64,000 bases of DNA from JAHJQQ01 sp963737555. GTDB taxonomy: Bacteria > Pseudomonadota > Gammaproteobacteria > Thiohalobacterales > Thiohalobacteraceae. Positions within the stretch are counted from its first letter, which is position 1; the number at the start of each line of letters is the position of its first letter. A program made the position numbers and the translations under genes. This document shows positions 16,808 through 25,863 of the stretch, piece by piece. The DNA is taken from the NCBI GenBank assembly GCA_963737555.1, contig CAVTTB010000007.1:124001-188000 (forward strand). Reading direction: 5' to 3'. A model generated the notes under the pieces. That model was given only the letters and a program-made list of their open reading frames with translations, was not told the origin of the DNA and did no database searches.

Positions 16808-18007
16808 CTAGCCGAGCACGGGACGCACCCGCGCCGCCGCCGTCTTGGCACGTTCACGCGCCGTATCGGTGTCGTCCGCACAGGCCAGCGCGACACCCAT
16901 GCGCCGCCGCGTAAAGGCCTCCGGTTTACCGAACAGACGGATATCAGACTCGGGCACACGCAAGGCCTCATCCACACCTTCAAACGCGATGCCCAGCGCA
17001 TCCATGCCACCGTAGATCACCGCGCTCGCACCGGGCCGCCGCAATTCAACCGAGACCGGTAGGCCGAGAATCGCCCGCGCGTGCAGTGCGAATTCGCTTT
17101 GCGTCTGACTGACCATGGTCACCATGCCGGTGTCGTGCGGACGCGGACTCACCTCGCTGAACCACACCTGCTCGCCCTTCACGAACAGCTCGACACCGAA
17201 GATTCCGCGACCGCCCAAACGCTCGGTGACCGCGCCGGCGATCGCTTGCGAACGCGCCAGTGCCGCCGCTGACATCGGCTGCGGCTGCCAGGACTCCACA
17301 TAATCGCCCTTGACCTGTACATGACCGATCGGTGCGCAAAAATCTGTGCGTATCTGCCCGTCCTCGCCCAGCGAGCGCACCGTCAGCAGGGTGATCTCGA
17401 AGTCGAACTCGATGCGTTCTTCGACAATCACCCGTCCGCGGTTCACGCGCCCGCCCTGCAGCGCGTAATCCCAGGCGGCCTGCAGTTGTTCCGGCGCATC
17501 CACCGCGGATTGGCCCTTACCCGACGACGACATCACCGGCTTGATGATGCAGGGATAGCCGGTCACCTGCGCGGCGGCGCTGCGCAGTTCTTCGAAACTG
17601 TCGGCAAAGGCGTAGCGCGAGGTCGGCAGGCCCAGTTCTTCGGCGGCCAGACGCCGAATGCCCTCGCGGTTCATCGTCAGCTGTGCGGCGCGCGCGGTGG
17701 GGATGACCTCGGCCAGGCCGGCCGCTTCGATGTCGGCGAGTGCCTCGGTGGCGATGGCTTCGATCTCCGGCACGATAATGTGCGGACGTTCCTGTTCGAC
17801 CAGCGCACGCAGCGCGACCGGATCAGCCATATTGATGGTATGCGCGCGATGCGCGACCTGGTGGCCAGGCGCATCGGCGTAACGATCCACGGCGATCACT
17901 TCCACACCCAGTCGCTGCAAGGCGATGATGACCTCTTTGCCCAACTCACCGCTGCCGAGCAGCATCACACGGGTCGCTGTCGCCGACAGCGGGGTACCCA
18001 AACGCAT
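16808..18007 (-). CDS. purT: Formate-dependent phosphoribosylglycinamide formyltransferase (GAR transformylase 2)
   Basis: Purine biosynthesis: GAR + formate + ATP to formyl-GAR. 399 aa, full family length. ATP-grasp architecture: N-terminal VMLLGSGELGKEVIIALQRLGVEVIAVDRY, then PCIIKPVMSSSGKGQSAV (phosphate-binding loop), RVIVEERIEFDFEITLLTVR, and the metal region FGVELFVKGEQVWFSEVSPRPHDTGMVT. Intact, ordinary housekeeping gene; single transcription unit ended by the terminator at 16727-16759. Confidence 0.97.
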   Translation of the reverse strand: MRLGTPLSATATRVMLLGSGELGKEVIIALQRLGVEVIAVDRYADAPGHQVAHRAHTINMADPVALRALVEQERPHIIVPEIEAIATEALADIEAAGLAEVIPTARAAQLTMNREGIRRLAAEELGLPTSRYAFADSFEELRSAAAQVTGYPCIIKPVMSSSGKGQSAVDAPEQLQAAWDYALQGGRVNRGRVIVEERIEFDFEITLLTVRSLGEDGQIRTDFCAPIGHVQVKGDYVESWQPQPMSAAALARSQAIAGAVTERLGGRGIFGVELFVKGEQVWFSEVSPRPHDTGMVTMVSQTQSEFALHARAILGLPVSVELRRPGASAVIYGGMDALGIAFEGVDEALRVPESDIRLFGKPEAFTRRRMGVALACADDTDTARERAKTAAARVRPVLG

Positions 18008-18296
18008 GGTCTTCTCCTCAAATTTCAGACGGGCGCACCCGTCTTGTGCGCGCCCTTACCCTGCCGAATATGTAACAAATTACACACAATTCACGACTTA
18101 AAGTTGGCCCACCTACGGCCGTTACAACTGGCAGGTCATGCCTGATAAAGGTCAATAAACAGTTCTTTCAGGCCCCAGACAGCAGTCGCGGCATTAACTA
18201 TACCCGGTCCGCATCCCTCATGGAGGAGGCATACATTCACACAGTGCTCAGCGCCCTGGCCGGTAACCGGGCGTGATGTTTGCGAGAGGAAGCAGC
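18008..18296. other. Divergent intergenic region purT / MBL gene
   Basis: About 290 bases with AT-rich patches (18060-18100) between divergent genes. GTAACAAATTACACACAA around 18071 might be part of a promoter or operator; no confident assignment. Confidence 0.4.
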
Positions 18297-19154
18297 ATGA
18301 AGGTACAGGCTTTTTTCGACGATGGGCGCACCTTTACCCTGACGTACGTAGTCTACGACGAACACAGCCTGGATGCCGTGATTCTCGACCCGGTTCTGGA
18401 TCTGGACACCACACCCTGGCGCACCTACACCGAGTCGATCGAAAAGGTCGCCGCGTTTGTCGCCGAAAAGAATTTAAAAGTGCATTGGGTGCTCGATACC
18501 CATGTCCATGCCGACCATCTGTCCGGCGCGCATGAACTCAAGGCGCGCTTCCATTCCAAGGCCGCGATCGGCAGCCATATCGCCGTGGTCCAAGAGATTT
18601 TCAAGAGCGCGTTCAACCTTGCCAAGGACTTCCCCACCGACGGCCGTCAGTTCGACCGGCTGCTCAAGGACGGCGATGTGATCGAAGCCGGCACGTTGAA
18701 GGTCGAGGTCATGCACACCCCCGGCCATACACCGGCCTGCAACACTTACAAAATCGGCGCTGCCATCTTCACCGGCGACGTGCTGTTCATACCGGACATC
18801 GGCGTGGCCCGTTGCGACTTCCCGCGCGGCAGTGCGCAGGATCTCTACCGCTCGGTCACGCAACGCCTGTATTGCCTTCCGGACGACACGCCAGTCTACG
18901 TCGGCCATGACTACCCGAAGGGCCGCGAGATGCGCTACATGACCAGCATCGGCGAGTCCAAACAGCACAATGTGGATCTGCCGGCCGGTCGCTCAGAAGC
19001 GGAATTCGTCGACCGCATCAACGCGCGCGACAAGCAGCTCGCCGCGCCACGACTGCTGTTCCCGAGTCTGCAGGTCAACATCAACGCCGGCGTATTGCCC
19101 AGCGCTGAGAACAACGAAGTCAGCTACCTGAAAATTCCTTTGAACTTTCTGTAA
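18297..19154 (+). CDS. MBL-fold hydrolase, persulfide dioxygenase/BLH-like
   Basis: 285 aa. Metal motif THVHADH (residues 68-74), HTPGHTPAC, then FTGDVLFIPDIGVARCDFPRGS and VGHDYPKGRE, the pattern of ETHE1-like persulfide dioxygenases and BLH (beta-lactamase-like hydrolase) proteins, which usually act on glutathione persulfide or related thioesters. The late segment NAGVLPSAENNEVSYLKIPLN is typical of the BLH group. RBS GAGAGGAAG. It is 39 nt upstream of the cNMP-rhodanese gene and probably co-transcribed: hydrolase plus sulfur transferase fits a sulfane-sulfur role (inference). Confidence 0.88.
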   Translation: MKVQAFFDDGRTFTLTYVVYDEHSLDAVILDPVLDLDTTPWRTYTESIEKVAAFVAEKNLKVHWVLDTHVHADHLSGAHELKARFHSKAAIGSHIAVVQEIFKSAFNLAKDFPTDGRQFDRLLKDGDVIEAGTLKVEVMHTPGHTPACNTYKIGAAIFTGDVLFIPDIGVARCDFPRGSAQDLYRSVTQRLYCLPDDTPVYVGHDYPKGREMRYMTSIGESKQHNVDLPAGRSEAEFVDRINARDKQLAAPRLLFPSLQVNINAGVLPSAENNEVSYLKIPLNFL

Positions 19155-19193
19155 ATCAGGACTACGGCCCCTCGCCATAGGAGATCAAGCATC

Positions 19194-20321
19194 ATGATGA
19201 GCGTCAAACTGGATCGCGTGCTCGATAATCTTTCACGCAATTTTCAACCCTTCAACCTGTTGTCGCGCGAGCGCATCAGTGAAGTCGTCAACACCGTGCG
19301 CTTCATCGAGATGCGCAAGGGCGAAATCTTCCAGATCACCGGCGGCAAGGGCAATGATTATCTGTTCGTGGTCGAGGGTCAGCTGGAAATCATCTACTCC
19401 GGCGCGATCAAATCCATCGCCGGCCCGGATGAAACCCGCAAGCGCCCGGTGCTGCTGCCGCCATCACCGAGCACCAGCACGCTGCTGGCACGACAGGATT
19501 CCATCATCTGCCACGCCGACCGCGATCTGCTCGACAAGCTGATCTCCTGGGACGAAGTCGTGCACATGATGGAGGACACCGACGTCGAGATGCATCACCT
19601 GATGGAACAGGTGCGCAACTCGCTGGTGTTCCGCCGCCTGCCGCTGGAGACGGTCGAGATCGCCTTCAAACGCATGAAGTGCCAGGACGTGAAAGAAGGC
19701 CAGGAGGTCATCCGCCAAGGTGAAGCTGGCGATGCCTACTACATCATCACGGCCGGCACCGCCGAGGTGTATCAGCGCGGCATCTACGACGATAAGCCGA
19801 ATAAGATTGCCGACATCAAGGAAGGCGACGCCTTTGGCTGCGAGGCGTTGATCTCCGGCAGTACCCGCAACGAAACCGTGCGCATGACCTCCGACGGCAC
19901 CGTATTGGTGCTGGACAAGCAGGCCTTCGAAGACCTGATCAGCACGCCATTGATCAAGACCATACATCCGAGCATCGCCAAAACCATGCTGGAAACCGGT
20001 TACAGCCTGATCGACGTGCGCTATTCCGAGGAGTTCGACGAACACCATATACCCGGCGCCACACTCATCCCGCTCTACGAATTGCGCAATCGCATGGATG
20101 AATTGGACAAGAGCAAAAAATACATCGTCTATTGTCATGGCGGTTCGCGCAGTGCGATCGCCACGCTGATCATGACGCAAAATCAAATCGATGTGATTTC
20201 GCTGGAAGGCGGCATCCGCAACTGGCCGTTCGAAACTCAAAGCGTCTATGAGCAGCCCGTTGTCGCCCAGGAACCCGAGGCGGATGATAAGGAAGCGCCA
20301 AAACTGGTTGCCAACGGCTAA
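19194..20321 (+). CDS. Double cyclic-nucleotide-binding-domain protein with C-terminal rhodanese
   Basis: 375 aa. CNBD 1 about residues 20-125 (RKGEIFQITGGKGNDYLFVVEGQLEI, degenerate), CNBD 2 about 147-250 (GQEVIRQGEAGDAYYIITAGTAEVY and FGCEALISGSTRNETV), rhodanese about 258-350 with active-site loop YCHGGSRSA (Cys314). No DNA-binding helix-turn-helix is visible, so it is probably not a Crp-type regulator but an enzyme gated by nucleotide. The acidic tail is low complexity. Co-located with the MBL hydrolase. What ligand binds the CNBDs is unknown. Confidence 0.9.
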   Translation: MMSVKLDRVLDNLSRNFQPFNLLSRERISEVVNTVRFIEMRKGEIFQITGGKGNDYLFVVEGQLEIIYSGAIKSIAGPDETRKRPVLLPPSPSTSTLLARQDSIICHADRDLLDKLISWDEVVHMMEDTDVEMHHLMEQVRNSLVFRRLPLETVEIAFKRMKCQDVKEGQEVIRQGEAGDAYYIITAGTAEVYQRGIYDDKPNKIADIKEGDAFGCEALISGSTRNETVRMTSDGTVLVLDKQAFEDLISTPLIKTIHPSIAKTMLETGYSLIDVRYSEEFDEHHIPGATLIPLYELRNRMDELDKSKKYIVYCHGGSRSAIATLIMTQNQIDVISLEGGIRNWPFETQSVYEQPVVAQEPEADDKEAPKLVANG

Positions 20322-20344
20322 GATCTGCTTGCCGGCTCGAACCG

Positions 20345-20374
20345 ACAGCCCGCCACCCGGCGGGCTGTTTTTTT
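20345..20374 (+). terminator. Rho-independent terminator
   Basis: Stem ACAGCCCG / CGGGCTGT with a CCACCCGG-containing loop followed by seven T. It ends the MBL / cNMP-rhodanese operon. Confidence 0.93.
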
Positions 20375-20547
20375 CACCTCAGATTATTCCTCTAGCCAAC
20401 CCGACAAACCGTCTTGCCACAGGTGTGACATGGGCTAGACTTCAGTGTGCCAACGCCAGGGATCACGATTCCAAAGGCGAATGCAGGCATGGATCTTGAT
20501 TGTAAATAGCTTTAGCACCTGCCACTTAGCCGGAGACTTCGACCACC

Positions 20548-20817
20548 ATGGCCAATACCAGCAAAACCACTACCCGCGGCAAGACCAGCGTCACCGAGAA
20601 GCCGCCCAAGGCTGTTGCCAAGACACGCAAACCCCGCACAAGCACAGCGATCAGCGCGGTCAGCCAAGAGCGTCGTCGGGAAATGATCGCCGAAGCGGCG
20701 TATTTGCGCGCCGAGCAGCGTGGATTCGCGCAGGGTGACGCGCAGGAAGATTGGCTCGCCGCCGAACGCGAAGTGGATATGCTGCTGGGTGGGCAGGCGA
20801 CCTCGGTTACCCAGTAA
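20548..20817 (+). CDS. DUF2934-family protein
   Basis: 89 aa with a Lys/Thr/Pro-rich N-terminus (about 35 residues, basic and disordered) and a C-terminal DUF2934 unit: REMIAEAAYLRAEQRGFAQGDAQEDWLAAEREVD. This small helical domain is widespread in proteobacteria without known function. The N-terminal low-complexity tail resembles nucleoid-type or linker sequences. It stands alone, with the YgiQ gene convergent. Confidence 0.85.
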   Translation: MANTSKTTTRGKTSVTEKPPKAVAKTRKPRTSTAISAVSQERRREMIAEAAYLRAEQRGFAQGDAQEDWLAAEREVDMLLGGQATSVTQ

Positions 20818-20857
20818 CCCACCGCCAGCGCGCACCTCGAGCGTGCGTCGCCGTTCG

Positions 20858-23038
20858 TTAGCGAGGCGTCGCGCGAGGCTTGCGCCGTGGTTTGACCGGG
20901 CACCCCCGCGGCGGCTCGGGGGTGTGTGGCAACCCGGTGTGCTGAGTGCGGAACGGCCTTGCTGCCACGCCTGACGCCTTGGCCCGCGTCCCTTCCACTG
21001 ACCCGCCCGTACCCTGCGGCTGCCAAGTCGGTACCAAGTGACGTTTGCCATTACCGATCAAATCTTCCCGACCCATGCGTTTGAGCGCCTCGCGCAACAA
21101 CGGCCAGTTGTTGGCATCGTGATAGCGCAGAAAGGCCTTGTGCAGACGGCGCATGCGCAAGCCCTTGGGTATGAATACATCCTCACTGTCGCGCGTGACC
21201 TTGCGCAACGGATTCTTGCCGGAGTGATACATCGCAGTCGCGGTGGCCATCGGTGACGGCAGGAAGGTCTGCACCTGATCGGCGCGGAAACCGTTACGCT
21301 TCAACCACAATGCGAGATTGAGCATATCTTCATCGGTGGTGCCGGGATGCGCGGCGATGAAATAGGGGATCAGATACTGTTCTTTGCCGGCCTCTTTGGA
21401 AAATTTCTCGAACAATTCTTTAAAGCGGTCATACGCACCCATGCCCGGCTTCATCATCTTCGACAACGGCCCGGACTCGGTATGTTCCGGCGCAATCTTC
21501 AAATAACCGCCGACGTGGTGACTGACCAGTTCTTTCACATATTCCGGCGATTCCACGGCAAGATCGTAACGCAGTCCGGAGGCGACCAGGATTTTCTTGA
21601 TCCCCGGCAACGCACGCGCACGCCGGTAGAGTTTGATCAGCGGCGCATGATCGGTATTCAGATTGGAACAAATGCCCGGAAACACACACGACGGTCTGCG
21701 GCAAGCCGCTTCGATCTCGGCGCTCTTACACGCGAGGCGATACATGTTCGCGGTCGGCCCGCCGACATCGGAGATCACGCCGGTGAAACCCGGCACGGTA
21801 TCGCGGATGGTTTCGATCTCGCGCACGATGGAATCTTCCGAGCGGCTCTGAATGATGCGCCCTTCGTGTTCGGTGATGGAGCAGAAGGTACAGCCGCCGA
21901 AACAGCCGCGCATGATGTTCACCGAAAAGCGGATCATCTCGTAGGCGGGAATACGCTTAGCCTGATAATCCGGATGCGGTTGGCGCGTATAGGGCAATTC
22001 GAAGACGCGATCCAATTCTTGCGTGGTGAGCGGAATCGGCGGCGGATTCAACCACACATCGCGATCACCGTGACGCTGCACCAGCGCCCGCGCATTACCC
22101 GGATTGGTCTCCAGATGCAGCACGCGTGAGGCATGCGCATACAACACCGGATCGCGCGTCACCGCCTCGAAGGCCGGCAGACGAATCACACTGTGTTCAC
22201 GCTCGATGCGCGGGCGGCGCTGGAATTGCACCACCACTTCACCTGGCATGGACTGCAGCGGCTTTGCCACCGACTGTTCCGGACTCGCTGCGTAGGGATC
22301 GGGGTGCGGCGCCAACTGCCCCGGCTCATCGACCGTCGTCGAATCGATTTCGACCCAATCTTCCGGCAAGCCCCGCGTCATGAACGCCGTGCCGCGGATA
22401 TCGCGCAAGTTTCCGATCGCTTCACCCGCCGCCAGCCGATGCGCGATCTCGACCACCTGACGTTCGCCGTTGCCATACACCAGCAGATCGGCCTTGGCAT
22501 CGACCAGCACCGAACGGCGCACCTTGTCCGACCAGTAATCGAAATGCGCGATGCGCCGCAGACTGGCTTCGATACCACCGATCACCAGCGGCACATCGGC
22601 AAAGGCCTCGCGGCAACGCTGCGCATAGACGATTACCGAACGATCCGGCCGACGGCCACCGGCAGCGTCGGGTGTATACGCATCGTCGGAGCGCACTTTA
22701 CGGTCGGCCGTGTAGCGGTTGACCATGGAATCCATATTGCCGGCGGTCACGCCAAAAAACAGATTGGGTCTGCCCAGCACATGAAAATCCGCCGCGCTGG
22801 TCCAGTCCGGCTGGTCGATGATGCCGACGCGGAAGCCCTGCGCCTCCAGCGTCCGGCCGATCACAGCCATGCCAAAGCTGGGGTGATCGACATAGGCATC
22901 GCCGGTCACCAGCACGATGTCGCAACTGTCCCAGCCGAGCGCATCCATTTCTGCGCGCGAACGCGGCAGCACCGTCGCCACACCGAAGCGTTTGGCCCAA
23001 TAGGGGCGGTAGGAAAATAGCGGTTTGGCGCTGTGCAT
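20858..23038 (-). CDS. ygiQ: YgiQ-family radical SAM protein
   Basis: About 726 aa. Start at 23038 (MHSAKPLFSYRPYWAKRFG), the usual YgiQ N-terminus; the frame extends further upstream but without homology. A cobalamin-type N-terminal domain (CDIVLVTGDAYVDHPSFGMA), the iron-sulfur motif CFGGCTFC around residue 375, then FPGICSNLN and GLRYDLAVESPEYVKEL. The C-terminus ends in basic low-complexity sequence (KPRRKPRATPR). Intact. The reaction of YgiQ is unknown; the family contains radical SAM with AdoMet-linked modification. Convergent with DUF2934. Confidence 0.94.
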   Translation of the reverse strand: MHSAKPLFSYRPYWAKRFGVATVLPRSRAEMDALGWDSCDIVLVTGDAYVDHPSFGMAVIGRTLEAQGFRVGIIDQPDWTSAADFHVLGRPNLFFGVTAGNMDSMVNRYTADRKVRSDDAYTPDAAGGRRPDRSVIVYAQRCREAFADVPLVIGGIEASLRRIAHFDYWSDKVRRSVLVDAKADLLVYGNGERQVVEIAHRLAAGEAIGNLRDIRGTAFMTRGLPEDWVEIDSTTVDEPGQLAPHPDPYAASPEQSVAKPLQSMPGEVVVQFQRRPRIEREHSVIRLPAFEAVTRDPVLYAHASRVLHLETNPGNARALVQRHGDRDVWLNPPPIPLTTQELDRVFELPYTRQPHPDYQAKRIPAYEMIRFSVNIMRGCFGGCTFCSITEHEGRIIQSRSEDSIVREIETIRDTVPGFTGVISDVGGPTANMYRLACKSAEIEAACRRPSCVFPGICSNLNTDHAPLIKLYRRARALPGIKKILVASGLRYDLAVESPEYVKELVSHHVGGYLKIAPEHTESGPLSKMMKPGMGAYDRFKELFEKFSKEAGKEQYLIPYFIAAHPGTTDEDMLNLALWLKRNGFRADQVQTFLPSPMATATAMYHSGKNPLRKVTRDSEDVFIPKGLRMRRLHKAFLRYHDANNWPLLREALKRMGREDLIGNGKRHLVPTWQPQGTGGSVEGTRAKASGVAARPFRTQHTGLPHTPEPPRGCPVKPRRKPRATPR

Positions 23039-23205
23039 GAGCAGGTATCGTCGGTGCGGTCGGTGCCGGGGTTGCGGCAATGGGCGTAACGAAGTATACC
23101 AGCTGTTCGTGGCGGCTGCGGTCACCGCACACATCGCCGCTCAATCCCGGCATGCGAATATGGTATTGTGCATGCAGCCTATACAGACACCCCGGATCAG
23201 ACCCG

Positions 23206-23421
23206 ATGGCCGAGATAAGCGAAGCCGAAGCCCGTACACTGCGTCAACGCATCGAAACACTGCGCCTGGAACACCGCGACTTGGACGATGTTATCGACCG
23301 CCTGGTGCATGATATCAATATCGACCAGTTACAGCTCAAACGCCTCAAAAAACGCAAGCTGCTGATCAAGGATTTGATTCAGCGCTTGGAGAGCGACCTC
23401 ATCCCCGATCTCGACGCCTGA
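23206..23421 (+). CDS. YdcH-family (DUF465) small protein
   Basis: 71 aa, strongly helical and coiled-coil-like: EARTLRQRIETLRLEHRDLDDVIDRL then DQLQLKRLKKRKLLIKDLIQRLESDLIPD. The LKKRKLLIKD element is the YdcH signature. Function unknown in E. coli. The next gene begins 8 nt after the stop. It lies divergent from ygiQ. Confidence 0.9.
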   Translation: MAEISEAEARTLRQRIETLRLEHRDLDDVIDRLVHDINIDQLQLKRLKKRKLLIKDLIQRLESDLIPDLDA

Positions 23422-23429
23422 ACGCAACA

Positions 23430-23729
23430 ATGTCGCCCCTCTTCCTGCTGATCGGTGTCGGTGTCGCGCTGTGGTTCTGGCAACAGAGTCTGCGCGCGCG
23501 CGAGATCGCCATTCACTCCGCCCAGGAACTGTGTAACAGCCAGAACCTGCAACTGCTCGATGGCACCGTTGTGCTTAACGCCCTGCGCCTGCGGCGCCAT
23601 GCTCACGGGCATATCGCCTTGCAGCGTACTTATCTGTTCGATTACAGCCATGATGGTGCTGTGCGCCAGCAGGGATTCGTGTTGCTGCTCGGTCTGCGCG
23701 TGGAAAGCACCGGACTGGCAGCGGGATAA
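23430..23729 (+). CDS. DUF3301-family membrane-associated protein
   Basis: 99 aa. N-terminal hydrophobic anchor (SPLFLLIGVGVALWFWQQSL), then REIAIHSAQELCNSQNLQLLDGTVVL and RTYLFDYSHDGAVRQQGFVLLLGLRVE, the DUF3301 pattern. It is 8 nt behind the YdcH gene and likely in one transcript. The hairpin at 23748-23767 may end it. No known function. Confidence 0.87.
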   Translation: MSPLFLLIGVGVALWFWQQSLRAREIAIHSAQELCNSQNLQLLDGTVVLNALRLRRHAHGHIALQRTYLFDYSHDGAVRQQGFVLLLGLRVESTGLAAG

Positions 23730-23747
23730 TCCGACTCCGCTGCCATC

Positions 23748-23767
23748 ATCCTGGCGCAAGCCAGGAT
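23748..23767. repeat. REP-like hairpin ATCCTGGC-GCAA-GCCAGGAT
   Basis: Perfect 8-bp stem with GCAA tetraloop. Same architecture as the hairpin at 33013-33032 (ATCCCGGC / GCCGGGAT). It lies directly before copy 1 of the 97-bp dispersed repeat. Confidence 0.75.
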
Positions 23768-23792
23768 CCAATATCCCTCTGGATACGAAACG

Positions 23793-23889
23793 CTGGATTA
23801 CTCGCTACGCTCGCCCTGCGGGCCGCCCTTCTGGCGTTCAACGCGCTGCGCGCTTTTGTCCGGATCTCCGCTACGCTGCGTCCGGAATG
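23793..23889 (+). repeat. 97-bp dispersed intergenic repeat, copy 1
   Basis: From CTGGATTACTCGCTACG to TCCGGAATG. The reverse complement occurs at 32891-32987 with 95 of 97 positions identical. Both copies lie in intergenic space and both flank a REP-like hairpin. No open frame or terminal transposase is associated. Confidence 0.92.
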
Positions 23890-23897
23890 ACGACATC

Positions 23898-24908
23898 TCA
23901 AAACCGCTGCACGCGATCGATGAACAAACGCTCCGCAGGCAAACCTTGCGCAACCAGCGCGACACTGATTTCCGCGAACAAAGTATCAGGCCCATTCACA
24001 TACACATCGAAACCACTCAGATCGGGGTGATCGCTACGGATACGCGACGAAGCGCGCGCCATCGCCACCTCGGCCTCGGTCATGGCGCCGACCTCATCGC
24101 CGGAAATTTCCACAAACTCGAAGGCATCGAGCGCATCGTGCCAGGAGCGGCAATAATTGGCGAGGTAGTGATCCTGGGCGTGTCGCGCCACCCAATACAA
24201 CCAAATCGGCTGGGAAATATCCAACGAGATGGCATGCTCGATCAGACTCTTGATCGGCGCGAATCCGGTCTCGAAGGCGACGAAGATGATGGGCCGTTCG
24301 GCGCTCTCGTCCAGGACGAAATCGCCGAACGGCCCCTCGACGTCGACGCTGTCGCGGAGTTTCAGCGTGTTGAATACATACTCGGAGAAGGGATCGTTCG
24401 GCACGCGGCGCACATGGAACTGCAACACCTGTCCATTGCAAGGGCAACTGGCGATGGATTTACTGCGCGGCGCGAGACCGCCGAGTGTCAGCCGGACATG
24501 CTGCCCGGCCAGAAACCACAGCGTCTTGCTGCGCGGCGTGCGCACATGCACGTCCATCACGTCGTCGTTCAGAAGCGCCAGCCTGCTGACCTGCGTGCTG
24601 AGCTGCTGATGCGGCACATCGGCGACACCGCGCGCTTCGGTGACTTCCAGCACTAGATCGGAAGCCGCCGTGGCGCGACACAACAGAAATTGACCGTTGG
24701 CGCGCTCGCGCTCGCTCAACACATAATCGTGATGCAGCATCTCGCCCAGTTCGCCCGACACCCGGCGCGCGCGACAGTCACCGCAACTGCCGCTGTTACA
24801 GCTGTAGCGCAACGACAGGCCCGCGCGCAAGGCCGCGTCCAACAGCGATTCGCCCGGCTCGACCCTGAATTCGTGGCCACTGGGCAGCACCTGTACCTTG
24901 GCGGTCAT
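23898..24908 (-). CDS. 2Fe-2S ferredoxin / FAD-NAD(P)H oxidoreductase fusion (AscD/CDP-glucoseen reductase-like)
   Basis: 336 aa. Plant-type 2Fe-2S domain: CNSGSCGDC at about 37-45 and the fourth Cys in FLLCRA at 76; then a FAD domain (VRTPRSKTLWFLAGQHVRL; RSKSIAS in place of the common RxYS) and a NAD domain (IIFVAFETGFAPIKSLIEHA, VYVNGPDTL). Electron transfer from NAD(P)H to an unknown partner. Family members work with dioxygenases or CDP-sugar dehydratases; no such partner is adjacent. It is followed (24951-25292) upstream by a small conserved gene 42 nt away that may be co-transcribed. Confidence 0.88.
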   Translation of the reverse strand: MTAKVQVLPSGHEFRVEPGESLLDAALRAGLSLRYSCNSGSCGDCRARRVSGELGEMLHHDYVLSERERANGQFLLCRATAASDLVLEVTEARGVADVPHQQLSTQVSRLALLNDDVMDVHVRTPRSKTLWFLAGQHVRLTLGGLAPRSKSIASCPCNGQVLQFHVRRVPNDPFSEYVFNTLKLRDSVDVEGPFGDFVLDESAERPIIFVAFETGFAPIKSLIEHAISLDISQPIWLYWVARHAQDHYLANYCRSWHDALDAFEFVEISGDEVGAMTEAEVAMARASSRIRSDHPDLSGFDVYVNGPDTLFAEISVALVAQGLPAERLFIDRVQRF

Positions 24909-24950
24909 AGGGACGATTCTCCGGGCAGCGCGCGCTTCACAGCGGAAGGT

Positions 24951-25292
24951 TTATAGCAGGCGGTAGGCCTCTTCATCACCCAGATTGAGAATCTGGCGCA
25001 ACACATCGAGACCGGACAGCGTGAATGCCTCGACATCGGCGAAACGCGGATCATCGGCAAGCACCTCGGCGCCGTCACGCATGATCAGGCGCATCTGGTA
25101 GATACCACCATCGCCACGCTCACAGCACAGGTATATCCCCGGCTCGGGATCGCCGTCGCGCACGACCGCGAGAATGTAGCGGTAATCCACGGCATCACGG
25201 GTCTCGATATCGCCGAGTACCACCACCGTGAACTCACCAAATTTATAGCGACGCTGCGGCAGCGCGCGCAGGATATCGGGCTTGTTCTTCAC
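24951..25292 (-). CDS. Conserved hypothetical protein, 113 aa
   Basis: FGEFTVVVLGDIETRDAVDYRYILAVVRDGDPEPGIYLCCER and a following YQMRLIMRDGAEVLADDP segment suggest a small beta-rich domain, no signal or membrane segment. It precedes the ferredoxin reductase by 42 nt on the same strand, so a shared transcript is likely. Unrecognised family; intact start with MKNKPD. Confidence 0.75.
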   Translation of the reverse strand: MKNKPDILRALPQRRYKFGEFTVVVLGDIETRDAVDYRYILAVVRDGDPEPGIYLCCERGDGGIYQMRLIMRDGAEVLADDPRFADVEAFTLSGLDVLRQILNLGDEEAYRLL

Positions 25293-25611
25293 TGTTGCAT
25301 CCTAATGGGTATTTCTAAACGTACAGATTTCGTCGTTCCCGCGAAAGCAGCACCTGTAGGAGCGGCCTCTGGCCGCGAACGGTTCGTAGGGTCGCCGGTT
25401 CGCGTCCAAACCCCAGGGTGGCTTCTCGGCGCAAGCACCTCACCTTCAGCCCACACCTTCGGCTGTGTCAGTCAGCATGCCACAGCCGGCGACCGAAACC
25501 GTCATTTCCCCGGGCCAATACCCGGGAATCTAGACTTGTGTACACCCCAGCCGGGATAATCCACCCCATTCCGCGGCGGCGCTCGCCGTCTGCCAGCAAA
25601 GGATAGAATCC
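25293..25611. other. Intergenic region with one GC-rich palindromic element
   Basis: About 320 bases between divergent genes. At 25355-25379 lies GTAGGAGCGGCC-TCT-GGCCGC, a palindromic element similar to the GTAGGAGCGGC-type repeats common in gammaproteobacteria. AT-rich patches elsewhere may hold promoters; no gene supported. Confidence 0.5.
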
Positions 25612-25851
25612 ATGCCCTATTTCATCTACAAGATCACCCCCGGCCCGACCGCCCTGATCAAGCATCTGGAGCTGCAGACCGAGTTCGAGGTTTTCAACGA
25701 CGCGAAAAATCACGCCCGTAGCCTGCGCGCCGAACTCGGCACCGATTCGCCGATCACCGTCAAAGTGATCTTCGCCGCCACGCCACTGGAGGCAGAGGAA
25801 AAACTCCAGGAAAGCCGCGAGGCACCGATTCTGCGCGAATGGGAAAAATAA
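25612..25851 (+). CDS. Conserved hypothetical protein, 79 aa
   Basis: YFIYKITPGPTALIKHLELQ, then FEVFNDAKNHARSLRAEL and KVIFAATPLEAEEKLQESRE: a small alpha/beta protein. RBS AAAGGATAG before the ATG. Followed after 12 nt by the Cys-containing gene at 25864, so a two-gene operon is likely. Not assigned to a family I can name. Confidence 0.75.
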   Translation: MPYFIYKITPGPTALIKHLELQTEFEVFNDAKNHARSLRAELGTDSPITVKVIFAATPLEAEEKLQESREAPILREWEK

Positions 25852-25863
25852 CCAACCGCCATT

